From positions 1 to 64,000 of the IMG/VR virus record IMGVR_UViG_3300042934_000631: 64,000 nt of DNA, one strand, 5' to 3'. Below are positions 1 to 7,531 of the stretch, piece by piece. How positions within the stretch are numbered: the first letter of the stretch is position 1; every line of letters starts with the position of its first letter. The notes under the pieces were generated by a model. It saw nothing but the letters and a program-made list of their open reading frames with translations. It had not been told where the DNA came from and searched no databases. The position numbers were made by a program, and so were the translations under genes. This stretch comes from a virus.

Positions 1-435
1 AATGGGGTTCCCGCCATTTAAAGTCAGTCGACCTTCGGTATTTACATTTTGTAATCCTAGTAAAGCCAAGATACAAAGAGTCATTGCTGTAATAAACAAC
101 GTTTTCGCAAACAATTCAACTGATTCTTTATCTTTCAGCAATACTGGCGATATTGTTGTTAATACTAAGAATAGCAGTAAAAACATTGTCAATTTGCCTA
201 TTTCGTGCTCGTTATACGCTAAAGCTGGAAGGCTTATGCCTAAGAATAAAATAATGAATAATGACGCCTTCTGTACAGACATAGTTCCTAGAGTGTAGTG
301 AACGAAATAAATGCACGGTAAAATCATTGATAATATTAAGATATCAACAGGCAACGAACTGAAAAAAGTGAAATTATTGAAATTTCCTGACAGTATAAAA
401 AATCCAAAACTAACTATTGCAATTTTTTTAAACAT
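1..435 (-). CDS. O-antigen ligase/polymerase-like membrane protein, N-terminal part (cut by window edge)
   Basis: The ATG at 435 follows a GGGAGG ribosome site, and the frame is open for 145 codons to the window edge. The product is very hydrophobic, with about four to five predicted membrane segments, and the visible part ends in GRLTLNGGNPI, which resembles the loop motif of Wzy/WaaL-type O-antigen ligases. That family joins or polymerises surface polysaccharide at the membrane. The gene is far more AT-rich than the phage genes to its right and points away from them. It is either flanking host DNA or a lysogenic-conversion gene; which one cannot be decided here. Confidence 0.6.
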   Translation of the reverse strand, partial: MFKKIAIVSFGFFILSGNFNNFTFFSSLPVDILILSMILPCIYFVHYTLGTMSVQKASLFIILFLGISLPALAYNEHEIGKLTMFLLLFLVLTTISPVLLKDKESVELFAKTLFITAMTLCILALLGLQNVNTEGRLTLNGGNPI

Positions 436-561
436 TTCTATTCCTCCCAGTGTTTGATTATACATTTCATCAAACTATTAGGAAATAGTTAATTTTCGCA
501 GTAGGACCATTATGCGCATTAGTGATCTCTAACTAACGAAGTTCGATAGCTCGATAACAAC

Positions 562-584
562 GGGACCCCAGGCGGGTCCTTTTT
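562..584 (+). terminator. Rho-independent terminator at the left edge of the tail genes
   Basis: GGACCC and GGGTCC form a 6-bp GC-rich stem with a short loop, followed directly by TTTTT. The T-run touches the ATG of the next reading frame, which makes that ATG a doubtful start. Confidence 0.7.
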
Positions 585-586
585 CT

Positions 587-1261
587 ATGGAAAGGAAGGC
601 GGCCTATTTGCGCAATAAGGAGTATATACCCGTTCTCCCATTTTTTATCGTCGAAGCGCGAGACGTAGTCACCTACACGAAAACTGACGTAGATCCACGC
701 GATTTCACGTCAATCCGGCGCGACATCGGCGATTATCTTCCGCATTACTACCGCGATTCCCGCACGGTCGATAACTTGCTTAACGTCGAAGCAACGGAAT
801 TCGCCGACTTAAACGCTGAAATCGCGGACGTTCTCGCGCAGTTCTATATCGATACGGCAACGTGGGGCCTCGCGAATTGGGAGCGAATCTGCGGCCTTTT
901 AACGGACGAGACGAAGCCGATCGAACAGCGCCGCTCCGTCATCAAATCGAAGTTGCGCGGTGTCGGCACGGTAACAGCTGCGATGATTAAGAACGTGGCG
1001 GAATCGTTCGATAACGGCGAGGTCGCGGTCATTGAGGACAACGCGACGTATACCGTTACTATTAAATTCGTAAGCACGCGCGGCGAGCCGGCGAACCTCG
1101 ACGATATTCAGAACGCATTACGCGAAATCATACCGGCGCATCTCGCGGTTAACTTCTCGTTTACGTATATGACGTGGAACGCGCTGGACGCGAAGGCGTT
1201 AACGTGGGACGACTTGGATGCGCTTAATTTAACGTGGGACGAATTCGAAGTATTAGAATAA
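587..1261 (+). CDS. Baseplate protein, YmfQ/DUF2313 family
   Basis: The region from about residue 42 (RRDIGDYLPHYYRDS) is typical of the YmfQ/DUF2313 family, which lies at the end of the baseplate operon of PBSX- and Mu-like phages and joins the baseplate to the fibres. The C-terminus carries a short repeated motif (ALTWDDLDAL, NLTWDEFEVL). The N-terminal 40 residues do not look like the family. The ATG at 587 sits on a terminator T-run; a TTG at 608 behind AAAGGAAGG is a better start. The 5' end may have been altered by the junction just upstream. Confidence 0.75.
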   Translation: MERKAAYLRNKEYIPVLPFFIVEARDVVTYTKTDVDPRDFTSIRRDIGDYLPHYYRDSRTVDNLLNVEATEFADLNAEIADVLAQFYIDTATWGLANWERICGLLTDETKPIEQRRSVIKSKLRGVGTVTAAMIKNVAESFDNGEVAVIEDNATYTVTIKFVSTRGEPANLDDIQNALREIIPAHLAVNFSFTYMTWNALDAKALTWDDLDALNLTWDEFEVLE

Positions 1262-1277
1262 ATAGAGGAGGATACGG

Positions 1278-2342
1278 ATGCCTACGACAACACCGAAACT
1301 AGGATTACCGCGTCCAACAGGAACGGATAACGTAACTCGTGTGAGTCAGCAAGAGTTAATTGACGCAATAGACAACAACGCGGCCAAACTCGCGCATACG
1401 CACGATGGGACGGCCGGCAACGGTTCGAAAATAGCGGCCGCTAATATTACGGTTGCGGATACGGGCAACAACTTCGCGGCCACCGACGTTGAGGGAGCGC
1501 TAACCGAGCTTTTTACAAATGTCAGTAACGGTAAGACGGCGGTCGCTTCCGCTATTACTGGCAAGGGCGTAGCAGCCTCGGGGAGCGACACATTTACGCA
1601 ATTAAGCACGAAGATTAACGCAATCAGCACGGGGACCGGCAACGCAGTGGCTGCGGATGTTCTCGCGCCTAAGACGTTCACGAACGGTTCAAGCGCGGGC
1701 CTTACCGGTACTATGCCGAACAGAGGCGCGGTCACTATCACGCCGAGCGCGTCAAGTCAGGCGATAACTGCCGGATACCATAACGGATCGGGTTCGGTGG
1801 CGGCCGTAGTAGTGCCGGCTGCGAACGTATTAACGGGTACGACGATCGCGGGAACGGCGGGGACGATGCCTAATAGGGGGGCGGTGTCAATCACGCCTAG
1901 TACGTCGGCGCAGACGATCCAATCCGGATTTCACAATGGTAGCGGCGTAGTCAGCGGCGATGTTAACTTAATTTCGGCTAATATACTGGCTGGCGTTTCC
2001 ATATTCGGAGTCGCCGGAAATGTAATCGCGGGTAAACGGTCAGCGTCGGGAACGGGCACTCTGAGCGGCTCTACCGCTGCTGTTAGTGGGCTTTCGTTTA
2101 CGCCGAGCGTAGTAATCGTTGAATCTAACTATACCGGAATAAGCCAGGCCGTCCGGGCTGTGTACCAAACTGGAGCGATACATGCGGGATTAAACGAAGC
2201 TCAGTATCGGTGGAACTACGGAAATAATAGTCCGAGTGCGTGGAATTCTTATCCGTTTACAGTTTCCGCGGGATCTTTTTCCGTTACTCTGGCTAATGGC
2301 GGAACCTCTGGGTCTACATTTTCATGGATTGCTATAGAGTAG
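1278..2342 (+). CDS. Tail fibre / receptor-binding protein with GTMPNRGAV repeats
   Basis: The ATG follows an AGAGGAGG site. The 354-residue product starts with the collar-like stretch PKLGLPRPTGTDNVTR seen in phage tail fibres. It has two imperfect repeats of about 55 residues containing GTMPNRGAV.ITPS and GFHNGSG or GYHNGSG, and ends in a Gly/Ser/Thr-rich beta domain. These repeats recur in fibres of Firmicute phages and are taken to form a trimeric shaft. Its place right after the baseplate gene fits host recognition. The receptor is unknown. Confidence 0.8.
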   Translation: MPTTTPKLGLPRPTGTDNVTRVSQQELIDAIDNNAAKLAHTHDGTAGNGSKIAAANITVADTGNNFAATDVEGALTELFTNVSNGKTAVASAITGKGVAASGSDTFTQLSTKINAISTGTGNAVAADVLAPKTFTNGSSAGLTGTMPNRGAVTITPSASSQAITAGYHNGSGSVAAVVVPAANVLTGTTIAGTAGTMPNRGAVSITPSTSAQTIQSGFHNGSGVVSGDVNLISANILAGVSIFGVAGNVIAGKRSASGTGTLSGSTAAVSGLSFTPSVVIVESNYTGISQAVRAVYQTGAIHAGLNEAQYRWNYGNNSPSAWNSYPFTVSAGSFSVTLANGGTSGSTFSWIAIE

Positions 2343-2356
2343 GGAGGTAAATTTTA

Positions 2357-2752
2357 ATGGCTTTCATAGGTAGAAAAATCTATTTTGAAAAAACTACGGG
2401 TAACTTAATTTTGGACACTGGGGAACGTTCAGGCGATGTAGTTGCGACTACAGCTGAGCAGGATTTTAATTCCTACAGTGTTTTAAAAGACCGGATACCC
2501 GAAACTGTAGGCATTAAAACTTTGGAGTACGGACAGTTTGCAGACGACTTCAATCAATGTTCTGGGTTTCGCGTAAATCCTGGAACTTTAAGTTTGGAAT
2601 TCAGTTTCCCAGATCCAACCGCCCCTCAGGAGCCGATATATCGAAAACCTTTGACAGAAGAGGTAGAAGATCTTAAAGCGGAAAACGCGGACCTAAAATC
2701 CCGCATAAGCGACGTTGAGATGTTTGTCGCGGACATGATCGGGGGCGCTTAA
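2357..2752 (+). CDS. Tail fibre-associated protein with C-terminal coiled coil
   Basis: 131 residues with a compact N-terminal domain (IGRKIYFEKTTGNLILDTGE) and a heptad-rich C-terminus (EEVEDLKAENADLKSRISDVE) that predicts a coiled coil. Proteins with this start are common between the fibre and XkdX-like genes of Bacillales phages (XkdW-like position). A role in fibre assembly or as a minor tail part is inferred from context. Codon use is slightly more AT-rich than in its neighbours. Confidence 0.6.
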   Translation: MAFIGRKIYFEKTTGNLILDTGERSGDVVATTAEQDFNSYSVLKDRIPETVGIKTLEYGQFADDFNQCSGFRVNPGTLSLEFSFPDPTAPQEPIYRKPLTEEVEDLKAENADLKSRISDVEMFVADMIGGA

Positions 2753-2754
2753 CC

Positions 2755-2925
2755 ATGGCATTGGCATCGTATAAAGTTCGAATTGTAGCGAACGCTTGTA
2801 TTACGAGGTATGACGCAGGTGAACGTGAAATAACGGATATCATCGAGAGCTACCGACTTAATCCGGAGGATGCAGATCTTGTTAAAGCGGAAGTCGCCGC
2901 AAAACGGCCGGATATTGTAGTTTAA
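2755..2925 (+). CDS. XkdX-like small tail protein
   Basis: 56-residue reading frame starting two bases after the previous stop. Length and position between fibre genes and holin match XkdX-family proteins of PBSX-like phages. The gene is too short for most ORF filters, but it closes the gap in an otherwise tightly packed operon. The function of XkdX is not established. Confidence 0.6.
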   Translation: MALASYKVRIVANACITRYDAGEREITDIIESYRLNPEDADLVKAEVAAKRPDIVV

Positions 2926-2939
2926 CGGGAGGTCTAACG

Positions 2940-3353
2940 ATGAAAACAACGATTTTTAATAGCGTAGCCGGGGGATTAGGCGCGTTTGTAACGTACGCAT
3001 TCGGCGGATGGACGGAGCTCATGTCGTTCTTCCTACTTGCGGTAATGATCGATATTGTGACGGGGCTGCTCGCGTCAGTCAAGGAAGGCAGCGGCATCTC
3101 CAGCGCAGTAGGATTCGATGGACTCGCAAAGAAAGTGTTCATGTTAATCGCGATAATGCTCGCGCATAGAGTCGACGTTCTTATGGGCACGTCATTTATT
3201 ATGGACGGCGCCATCTACTGTTACCTCGCGAACGAACTCGTATCAATCACCGAAAATTACGGGCGGATGGGCTTGCCGCTGCCGGACGCACTTAAACGTG
3301 TAATTTCCGTGCTTAAAGATCGCGGAAGTAAGGACGGAGGCGATGCGCAGTGA
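2940..3353 (+). CDS. Phage holin (holin_4_1 / toxin-secretion family)
   Basis: 137 residues with three hydrophobic segments (about 10-25, 28-45 and 65-85) and the family-typical stretch ELMSFFLLAVMIDIVTGLLA, then a charged C-terminus. Holins of this family make the membrane holes that release the endolysin at the end of infection. An AACGGGAGG site precedes the ATG, and the gene overlaps the following peptidase gene by a GTGA junction. It begins the lysis cassette. Confidence 0.85.
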   Translation: MKTTIFNSVAGGLGAFVTYAFGGWTELMSFFLLAVMIDIVTGLLASVKEGSGISSAVGFDGLAKKVFMLIAIMLAHRVDVLMGTSFIMDGAIYCYLANELVSITENYGRMGLPLPDALKRVISVLKDRGSKDGGDAQ

Positions 3354-4099
3354 TACAGCGCACGTACGCTCTTAAGAAGGACCGCGTTGATGCGCGCGAC
3401 TTAATGTTTGCGCCGAAATCAGCCACGGTTTTTCCTGACACCGTGGATTTGCGTCCGTATGACGCCGTCCCTATTTACGATCAAGGCTGGCTCGGTTCAT
3501 GTACGGCGAATGCAATCTGCGCGCTTCATTCGTTCCTACAAAAGCGTGTCGACGGATATTACTTCAACCTATCGCGCCTATTCCTGTACTGGCACGAGCG
3601 GAACCTCGAAGGAACGGTCGACTACGATGCGGGCGCCTATATTCGCGATGGTATGAAGGTGCTGCAGAAGATCGGTTGTGCCGGCGAATCAACGTTTCCT
3701 TACGTTGAGTCAACGTTTCGAAATAAGCCGTCAGCCGAGGCGGAAGCGACCGCAGCCTACCACAAGATCGCGGAATACCGCCGACTTAACGCGAATAATC
3801 CGACGCAGCTTAAAGAATCACTCGCGTCAGGCTATCCGGTCGTTCTAGGCATCGAGATTTACGAAAGTTTCGAGTCGGCAGACGTTGCTAAGACGGGGAT
3901 CGTCCCGTTCCCTGACCGATCGAAAGAACAGTTTCTCGGTGGTCACGCAGTTCTGGCGATGGGGTATACGACGTTTAACGGAATTGAATATATTATTTGC
4001 CGTAACTCTTGGGGACCGGATTGGGGCGATAGGGGTTATTTTTACTTACCGATGCAATACGTCGGGCGCATGATAAGCGATATGTGGACTGGGAGGTAA
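3350..4099 (+). CDS. Papain-like (C1A) cysteine peptidase in the lysis cassette
   Basis: The 249-residue protein has the complete C1A active site: Gln45 of the oxyanion hole, Cys51 in GWLGSCTAN, His199 in GGHAVLAMGY and Asn219 in RNSWG. It has no signal peptide and no propeptide of usual size. Papain-like peptidases are common in bacteria but unusual between a holin and an endolysin gene. The GTG start overlaps the holin stop by four bases, so the two are translationally coupled. It may cleave a surface protein or peptide crosslink during lysis, or mature another lysis protein; neither is shown. Confidence 0.85.
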   Translation: MIQRTYALKKDRVDARDLMFAPKSATVFPDTVDLRPYDAVPIYDQGWLGSCTANAICALHSFLQKRVDGYYFNLSRLFLYWHERNLEGTVDYDAGAYIRDGMKVLQKIGCAGESTFPYVESTFRNKPSAEAEATAAYHKIAEYRRLNANNPTQLKESLASGYPVVLGIEIYESFESADVAKTGIVPFPDRSKEQFLGGHAVLAMGYTTFNGIEYIICRNSWGPDWGDRGYFYLPMQYVGRMISDMWTGR

Positions 4100-4104
4100 T
4101 TAGC

Positions 4105-4719
4105 ATGGCACTGACACGCGCAGAGTTTATCGCAATCATCGCACCGGTCGCCGTCAAGTTACGCGCAGCAGGCTCGTCGATATTTCCGTCAATCCGTATC
4201 GCGCAGGCACTCCTCGAAACTGGCGGACAGATTCCCGCGTGGAATAACCTCGTCGGATTCAAAGTCGGTAGCGGCGTCACCAACGCATACTGGCGCGGTC
4301 GCAGCGTTTCGACGCAAACGTGGGAAGTCTACGATGGCGTCCGATACGACAACGTTACGGCCAATTGGCGCGCGTATAGTTCGATCGAAGATTGCTTCCG
4401 CGATCAGGACTTATTGTTCGGGACCGCACGTTATCAACGCGTTAGAGCTGCGCGAACGCCATCCGAACAGGCAGCGGCCCTCTATGCGTGCGGCTACGCG
4501 ACGGATCCGTTTTACGCAGGGAAGATCGTAGCGATCGCGTCGCAGTACGTGGATTACGATAAGGAGGTGACGGATGTGCTCGATCCAGGCGTCGCAAAAA
4601 CGGTAATCAATACGTGGATTTCGCCGGCATGGCACGCGACCAGTGACGCCAAACAGCGCGCTTACCTTAACTGGCTCGCGAACGAATTGCGCAAGGCAGC
4701 CGGCCTGCCGACAGAATAA
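4105..4719 (+). CDS. Endolysin, glucosaminidase (FlgJ/LytG type)
   Basis: 204 residues; the N-terminal 140 match the mannosyl-glycoprotein endo-beta-N-acetylglucosaminidase fold (FAM: IRIAQALLETGG, WNNLVGFKVG, YSSIEDCFRDQDLLF, YACGYATDPFYAGKI). The likely acid is Glu in LLETGG. The family cuts glycan strands of peptidoglycan. A short C-terminal tail (about residues 160-204) replaces the usual wall-binding repeats. ATG at 4105 with GGGAGGT upstream. It follows the holin and peptidase, so it is the likely endolysin. Confidence 0.85.
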   Translation: MALTRAEFIAIIAPVAVKLRAAGSSIFPSIRIAQALLETGGQIPAWNNLVGFKVGSGVTNAYWRGRSVSTQTWEVYDGVRYDNVTANWRAYSSIEDCFRDQDLLFGTARYQRVRAARTPSEQAAALYACGYATDPFYAGKIVAIASQYVDYDKEVTDVLDPGVAKTVINTWISPAWHATSDAKQRAYLNWLANELRKAAGLPTE

Positions 4720-4756
4720 CGAAACCAAAAACTAAACCTAAAGGGGAAATCAACCA

Positions 4757-4873
4757 ATGAAAACAATCGCAAAATTTATGTCCGTAGCTTCTTTTTCCGT
4801 AGCATTCGCATTCTTCGCAGTTATGAAGGGCGGCATCGGCGAGATTGACGTACCGGCCGACTTTCGCAAGTAA
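4757..4873 (+). CDS. AgrD-like signal peptide precursor, copy 1 (lysis operon)
   Basis: 38 residues with AgrD architecture: Lys-rich start, amphipathic hydrophobic helix (residues 2-22), core KGGIGEI (24-30) and an acidic/Pro tail DVPADFRK like the VPxEL tail of AgrD. AgrD is processed by AgrB and exported as a signal. There is no Cys or Ser where the thiolactone ring residue normally lies. The first 71 bases are identical to copy 3 at 26661, while 10 of the 12 changed codons after that are silent, so the core is under purifying selection. It lies downstream of the endolysin gene and is followed by a terminator, so it is probably a late gene. Confidence 0.7.
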   Translation: MKTIAKFMSVASFSVAFAFFAVMKGGIGEIDVPADFRK

Positions 4874-4882
4874 ATAAAAATG

Positions 4883-4927
4883 AGGCGCCATCTTATCGCT
4901 TAATCGCGGTAGGGTGGCGCCTTTTTT
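4883..4927 (+). terminator. Terminator after the lysis operon and agrD copy 1
   Basis: AGGCGCCA and TGGCGCCT form a perfect 8-bp stem around a 24-base loop, followed by TTTTTT. It ends the late tail/lysis operon. Confidence 0.85.
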
Positions 4928-4930
4928 CGT

Positions 4931-4976
4931 TTGTATAACACCCTCATAATCGCGTATAATATAGGAACTAATGTTC
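4931..4976 (+). promoter_or_regulatory. SigmaA-type promoter with LexA (SOS) box
   Basis: A perfect -10 TATAAT (4955-4960) lies 18 bp after TTGTAT. Immediately downstream, at 4965-4976, is GAAC-TAAT-GTTC, an exact match to the Bacillus LexA/DinR core GAACN4GTTC. A LexA dimer here would cover the start point, so the next gene is predicted to be induced by DNA damage. Confidence 0.7.
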
Positions 4977-4993
4977 TTAGTGAGGTGTTAAAT

Positions 4994-5428
4994 ATGAGTC
5001 GTACAACGGCAAGCGAAACAGACGATATTACACGATATATCGTTCTCCCGATGATCTTAACTATGATAGATAGATGGATGTCATTTCCGGATTTTACTCC
5101 ACTTAAACATCTTCATAAGGAGCAGTTTCAATTGCTTCTGGATATGGTGACCGTTGATCACGTTGAATGTAAGCAGAGACTTAAGGCCGCGAATATCAAA
5201 GTCGTAAAAAACTGGAGGCCCGGCGCGACACTGGATTATAAAGTTTATGTGCGCCGCTACGAGGAAAACTTAACATACTGGAAGGGCCACATTAAATCAG
5301 AAATATCTATAACGCTGGGCAAGTATGTAGCTAAGTTAGATAAGAGTAAATTTAAACCGCAGCACGACGATCAAACCGCGAAGAAACAAATCGTTCAGGA
5401 CCGCAGCCTATTCGTAAATTTTGACTAA
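4994..5428 (+). CDS. Hypothetical protein under a predicted SOS promoter
   Basis: 144 residues from the ATG behind TGAGGTG; the frame is open further upstream, but that part overlaps the promoter. I do not recognise the family. The sequence is mostly alpha-helical and charged (RRYEENLTYWKGHIKSEI) with no membrane segment. The LexA box over its promoter suggests a role in the response to DNA damage, such as an anti-repressor or induction switch. That is inference from context only. Confidence 0.65.
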   Translation: MSRTTASETDDITRYIVLPMILTMIDRWMSFPDFTPLKHLHKEQFQLLLDMVTVDHVECKQRLKAANIKVVKNWRPGATLDYKVYVRRYEENLTYWKGHIKSEISITLGKYVAKLDKSKFKPQHDDQTAKKQIVQDRSLFVNFD

Positions 5429-5523
5429 ATTCGAGTGTACACGCATTATTCCGGTAGGGTCGCGCATAAGCTGTGAGTATAACGCTCACGGCGTCCTAGC
5501 CGACATCTAACCGTTAAATATAG

Positions 5524-5766
5524 CTAGTCTATACGCCAAAAATGCGCAGCGCGAACGGATGGAACAACCTCCCGTAGCGCTTTTTCTATTTTCATCGCGT
5601 TTATATAAGTAGGCGATCGATCGTCCTCTACCGCCAGCTGGCTAATTACCGCTTTACTTAAACCCGTCTTCTCAACTAACCACTGCTGCTTTATGCCTCG
5701 GTTATCTAACCACTCTCCGAATTTACTACGCGGTCTTCCTAATCCTAGCCCGTAAGAACCTTTCAT
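5524..5766 (-). CDS. XRE-family helix-turn-helix regulator
   Basis: 80 residues with a clear HTH: FGEWLDNRGIKQQWLVEKTGLSKAVISQL. The start is placed at the ATG behind GAGGTG; the GTG three codons earlier lies inside that ribosome site. The gene is transcribed away from the parM operon, so it may control the intergenic region 5767-5940. Such proteins bind operators as dimers. No target is visible with confidence. Confidence 0.75.
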   Translation of the reverse strand: MKGSYGLGLGRPRSKFGEWLDNRGIKQQWLVEKTGLSKAVISQLAVEDDRSPTYINAMKIEKALREVVPSVRAAHFWRID

Positions 5767-5940
5767 TACTTTCACCTCTTAAGCAAGTCATGTCCAAGTT
5801 TCTACTTTTTTAAACTTCGGTTCAGAAAAATGGAAACACGGACAGACGGTGTCGCATATTGTAAGACATAAGTAAAACATGGGCGGTTGCCTAGCACGTC
5901 TACGTTTTACGTATCTCATACATCAAGGGAGTGCGTTATC

Positions 5941-6090
5941 ATGGCGACAATTATCGGTACGGTTTTCGGAATTTTTATGGGACTGACGGAAGGGCTCGAG
6001 GAGGCCGGAGTTTCTTCCGGAGAGCTAGTTAAAACGGAGGTTATCGCGTGGGAAGATTTTTTCGCGAAGGACGGTGACGCGGATGAGTAA
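5941..6090 (+). CDS. Small hydrophobic-start protein preceding parM
   Basis: 49 residues with a hydrophobic N-terminus (TIIGTVFGIFMGL) and an acidic C-terminus. GGGAG lies 11 bases before the ATG. It overlaps the next gene by 8 bases, so it is the first gene of the partition/conjugation-like operon. No family recognised. Confidence 0.5.
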   Translation: MATIIGTVFGIFMGLTEGLEEAGVSSGELVKTEVIAWEDFFAKDGDADE

Positions 6091-6901
6091 CGTAATCGGA
6101 TTGGATATCGGTCGCAATGGTGTTAAGGTTTGCGCTGAATCTCGTCTATTCGGGTTTCCTTCGATCGTCGGCGAATGGAACGTACGTAAGTTGAACAATT
6201 TTGATTACGGAGATCGCGGATTCGAAATCGAAGTGGACGGCGTTAAAAATTTCATCGGAGAGTTGGCGGAAAACGAATCGGATAACTGGCGCTATATGTT
6301 AATCGATAATAAAGCGACAGAGGACGCGAAGCTTCTTGCGTTGACCGCGATTCACCTATCCGGATACCAGGACGTCACAGTAATAACGGGGCTACCGGTC
6401 GAGCAGCACGATGACGACCGCAAGAAAACGTTCCGCAATCTTCTGATGGGACCGCGTGCCGGATTGTGGGACGTTACGGTCAACGGTCAAAGACGTATTA
6501 TTAAAATACACGATATTAAAGTCGCAGTAGAGGGCGGAGCTGCGTTTTGGTCGGATCCACGCGATGGACTAATCCGGCTAATCGACGCAGGAAGTAAAAC
6601 GGTAAATTACGTTACAATGAAAGATCGTCGTTACATTTATCGCGATTCTGGAACGCTTCCTTACGGATTTAATACGAAGCGCAAAGGTAAGGAGATCAAC
6701 GTTAGCGAGTACGCGAAGCAGATTGCCGCTGATCTAGGTGCGATTAAATGGAGCGCTACGGATACGGTTTTTGTAAGCGGAGGCCGAGCGCAAGAGTTGT
6801 CGGATCATCTGCGTCAATACTTCCCGCTAGCCGTACCGTTACCTAACGCTGTCTACGCCAATGCAATCGGCTATTATCGCGCGGGGAGGGCTACGACATG
6901 A
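6083..6901 (+). CDS. parM: Actin-like plasmid segregation ATPase (ParM/Alp family)
   Basis: The 272-residue protein shows actin-fold nucleotide motifs: phosphate-1 GLDIGRNGVKV near the N-terminus, phosphate-2 LIDAGSKTVNYVTM at about 175-190, and an adenosine motif VFVSGGRAQELSDHL at about 230. ParM-type filaments push plasmid copies apart. It is shorter than R1 ParM (about 320) but close to Gram-positive Alp proteins. The next gene overlaps by four bases and looks like the matching ParR adaptor, as expected for a type II partition operon. Confidence 0.85.
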   Translation: MSNVIGLDIGRNGVKVCAESRLFGFPSIVGEWNVRKLNNFDYGDRGFEIEVDGVKNFIGELAENESDNWRYMLIDNKATEDAKLLALTAIHLSGYQDVTVITGLPVEQHDDDRKKTFRNLLMGPRAGLWDVTVNGQRRIIKIHDIKVAVEGGAAFWSDPRDGLIRLIDAGSKTVNYVTMKDRRYIYRDSGTLPYGFNTKRKGKEINVSEYAKQIAADLGAIKWSATDTVFVSGGRAQELSDHLRQYFPLAVPLPNAVYANAIGYYRAGRATT

Positions 6902-7125
6902 CAGACGGATATATCCGCAAGTCAATCATATTTAACATGGACGACGCGCACCAACGCAGGCTCTACGAGTGGTGTACGGAGCAGAGCGGAAATTTTAGCG
7001 GTTTCGTAAAAGACGTGCTGCTCGTTCATAAAAGCGGTGCTCGCGTTAATACTACGCCTGAACCCGTCGTCGCTCCGGTTAAAAACAACGAAGCCGGCAT
7101 CGGCGATATTTTCGGAGGGATGTGA
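6898..7125 (+). CDS. ParR-like centromere-binding adaptor
   Basis: 75 residues. RKSIIFNMDDAHQRRLYEWC followed by SGFVKDVLL is typical of the ribbon-helix-helix part of small ParR-like proteins encoded directly after ParM/Alp actins. The last ten residues (EAGIGDIFGGM) resemble the C-terminal tail that ParR inserts into the filament end. ATGA overlap with parM. Assignment rests on context and fold pattern. Confidence 0.65.
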   Translation: MTDGYIRKSIIFNMDDAHQRRLYEWCTEQSGNFSGFVKDVLLVHKSGARVNTTPEPVVAPVKNNEAGIGDIFGGM

Positions 7126-7129
7126 CATT

Positions 7130-7531
7130 ATGGCGCACACGATGTCTATACCGGATTTCGTCCGTCATGGTTGGCGTGAAGAGACGGCGATTGACGCATT
7201 TCTCGCGCATCTCGACCGCAATAAAATTAAGTACCGCATCGTCGGGACCGCGATCATCTTATTTCTCGGATTCGTCGACGTATCTTACGCGTCAACCGGC
7301 ATCGATGTCGGCGCGATGAAGCTGTATAAGCGGATTATAAACGTAGGTAAGTGGATCATTATCATCAAAGGCGGTATTGATACGATTAAGTCCGGTGTGG
7401 ATGGCGACTATCCTGGCGTAAAGACAAAGCTGCTCGGATACGGTCTAACATACGCGAGTCTATGGGCGTTGCCGTGGCTATTCGGTGAGATCGATAAGTT
7501 ATTCGGGGAAATGGAGGCGTCGGCGCAATGA
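7130..7531 (+). CDS. VirB2/TrbC-like small membrane protein
   Basis: 133 residues: cytoplasmic N-terminus, a signal-like segment ending VDVSYAS (about 42-58), then two hydrophobic segments around IINVGKWIIIIKGGIDTIK and YGLTYASLWALPWLFGEI. This is the layout of VirB2/TrbC pilin-like proteins found next to VirB4 ATPases in Gram-positive conjugative elements. It overlaps the M23 peptidase gene by four bases. A role in a membrane channel is inferred from layout and neighbours. Confidence 0.55.
   Translation: MAHTMSIPDFVRHGWREETAIDAFLAHLDRNKIKYRIVGTAIILFLGFVDVSYASTGIDVGAMKLYKRIINVGKWIIIIKGGIDTIKSGVDGDYPGVKTKLLGYGLTYASLWALPWLFGEIDKLFGEMEASAQ

Noticed and set aside
513-526. ATTATGCGCA resembling part of a dif/XerCD site
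   Set aside because: Only one arm matches; the second arm and central region are absent, so an Xer attachment site is not supported.
4931-4993. Upstream start of the SOS-linked gene
   Set aside because: The frame is open, but it overlaps the -35/-10 promoter and LexA box, so translation there is unlikely.
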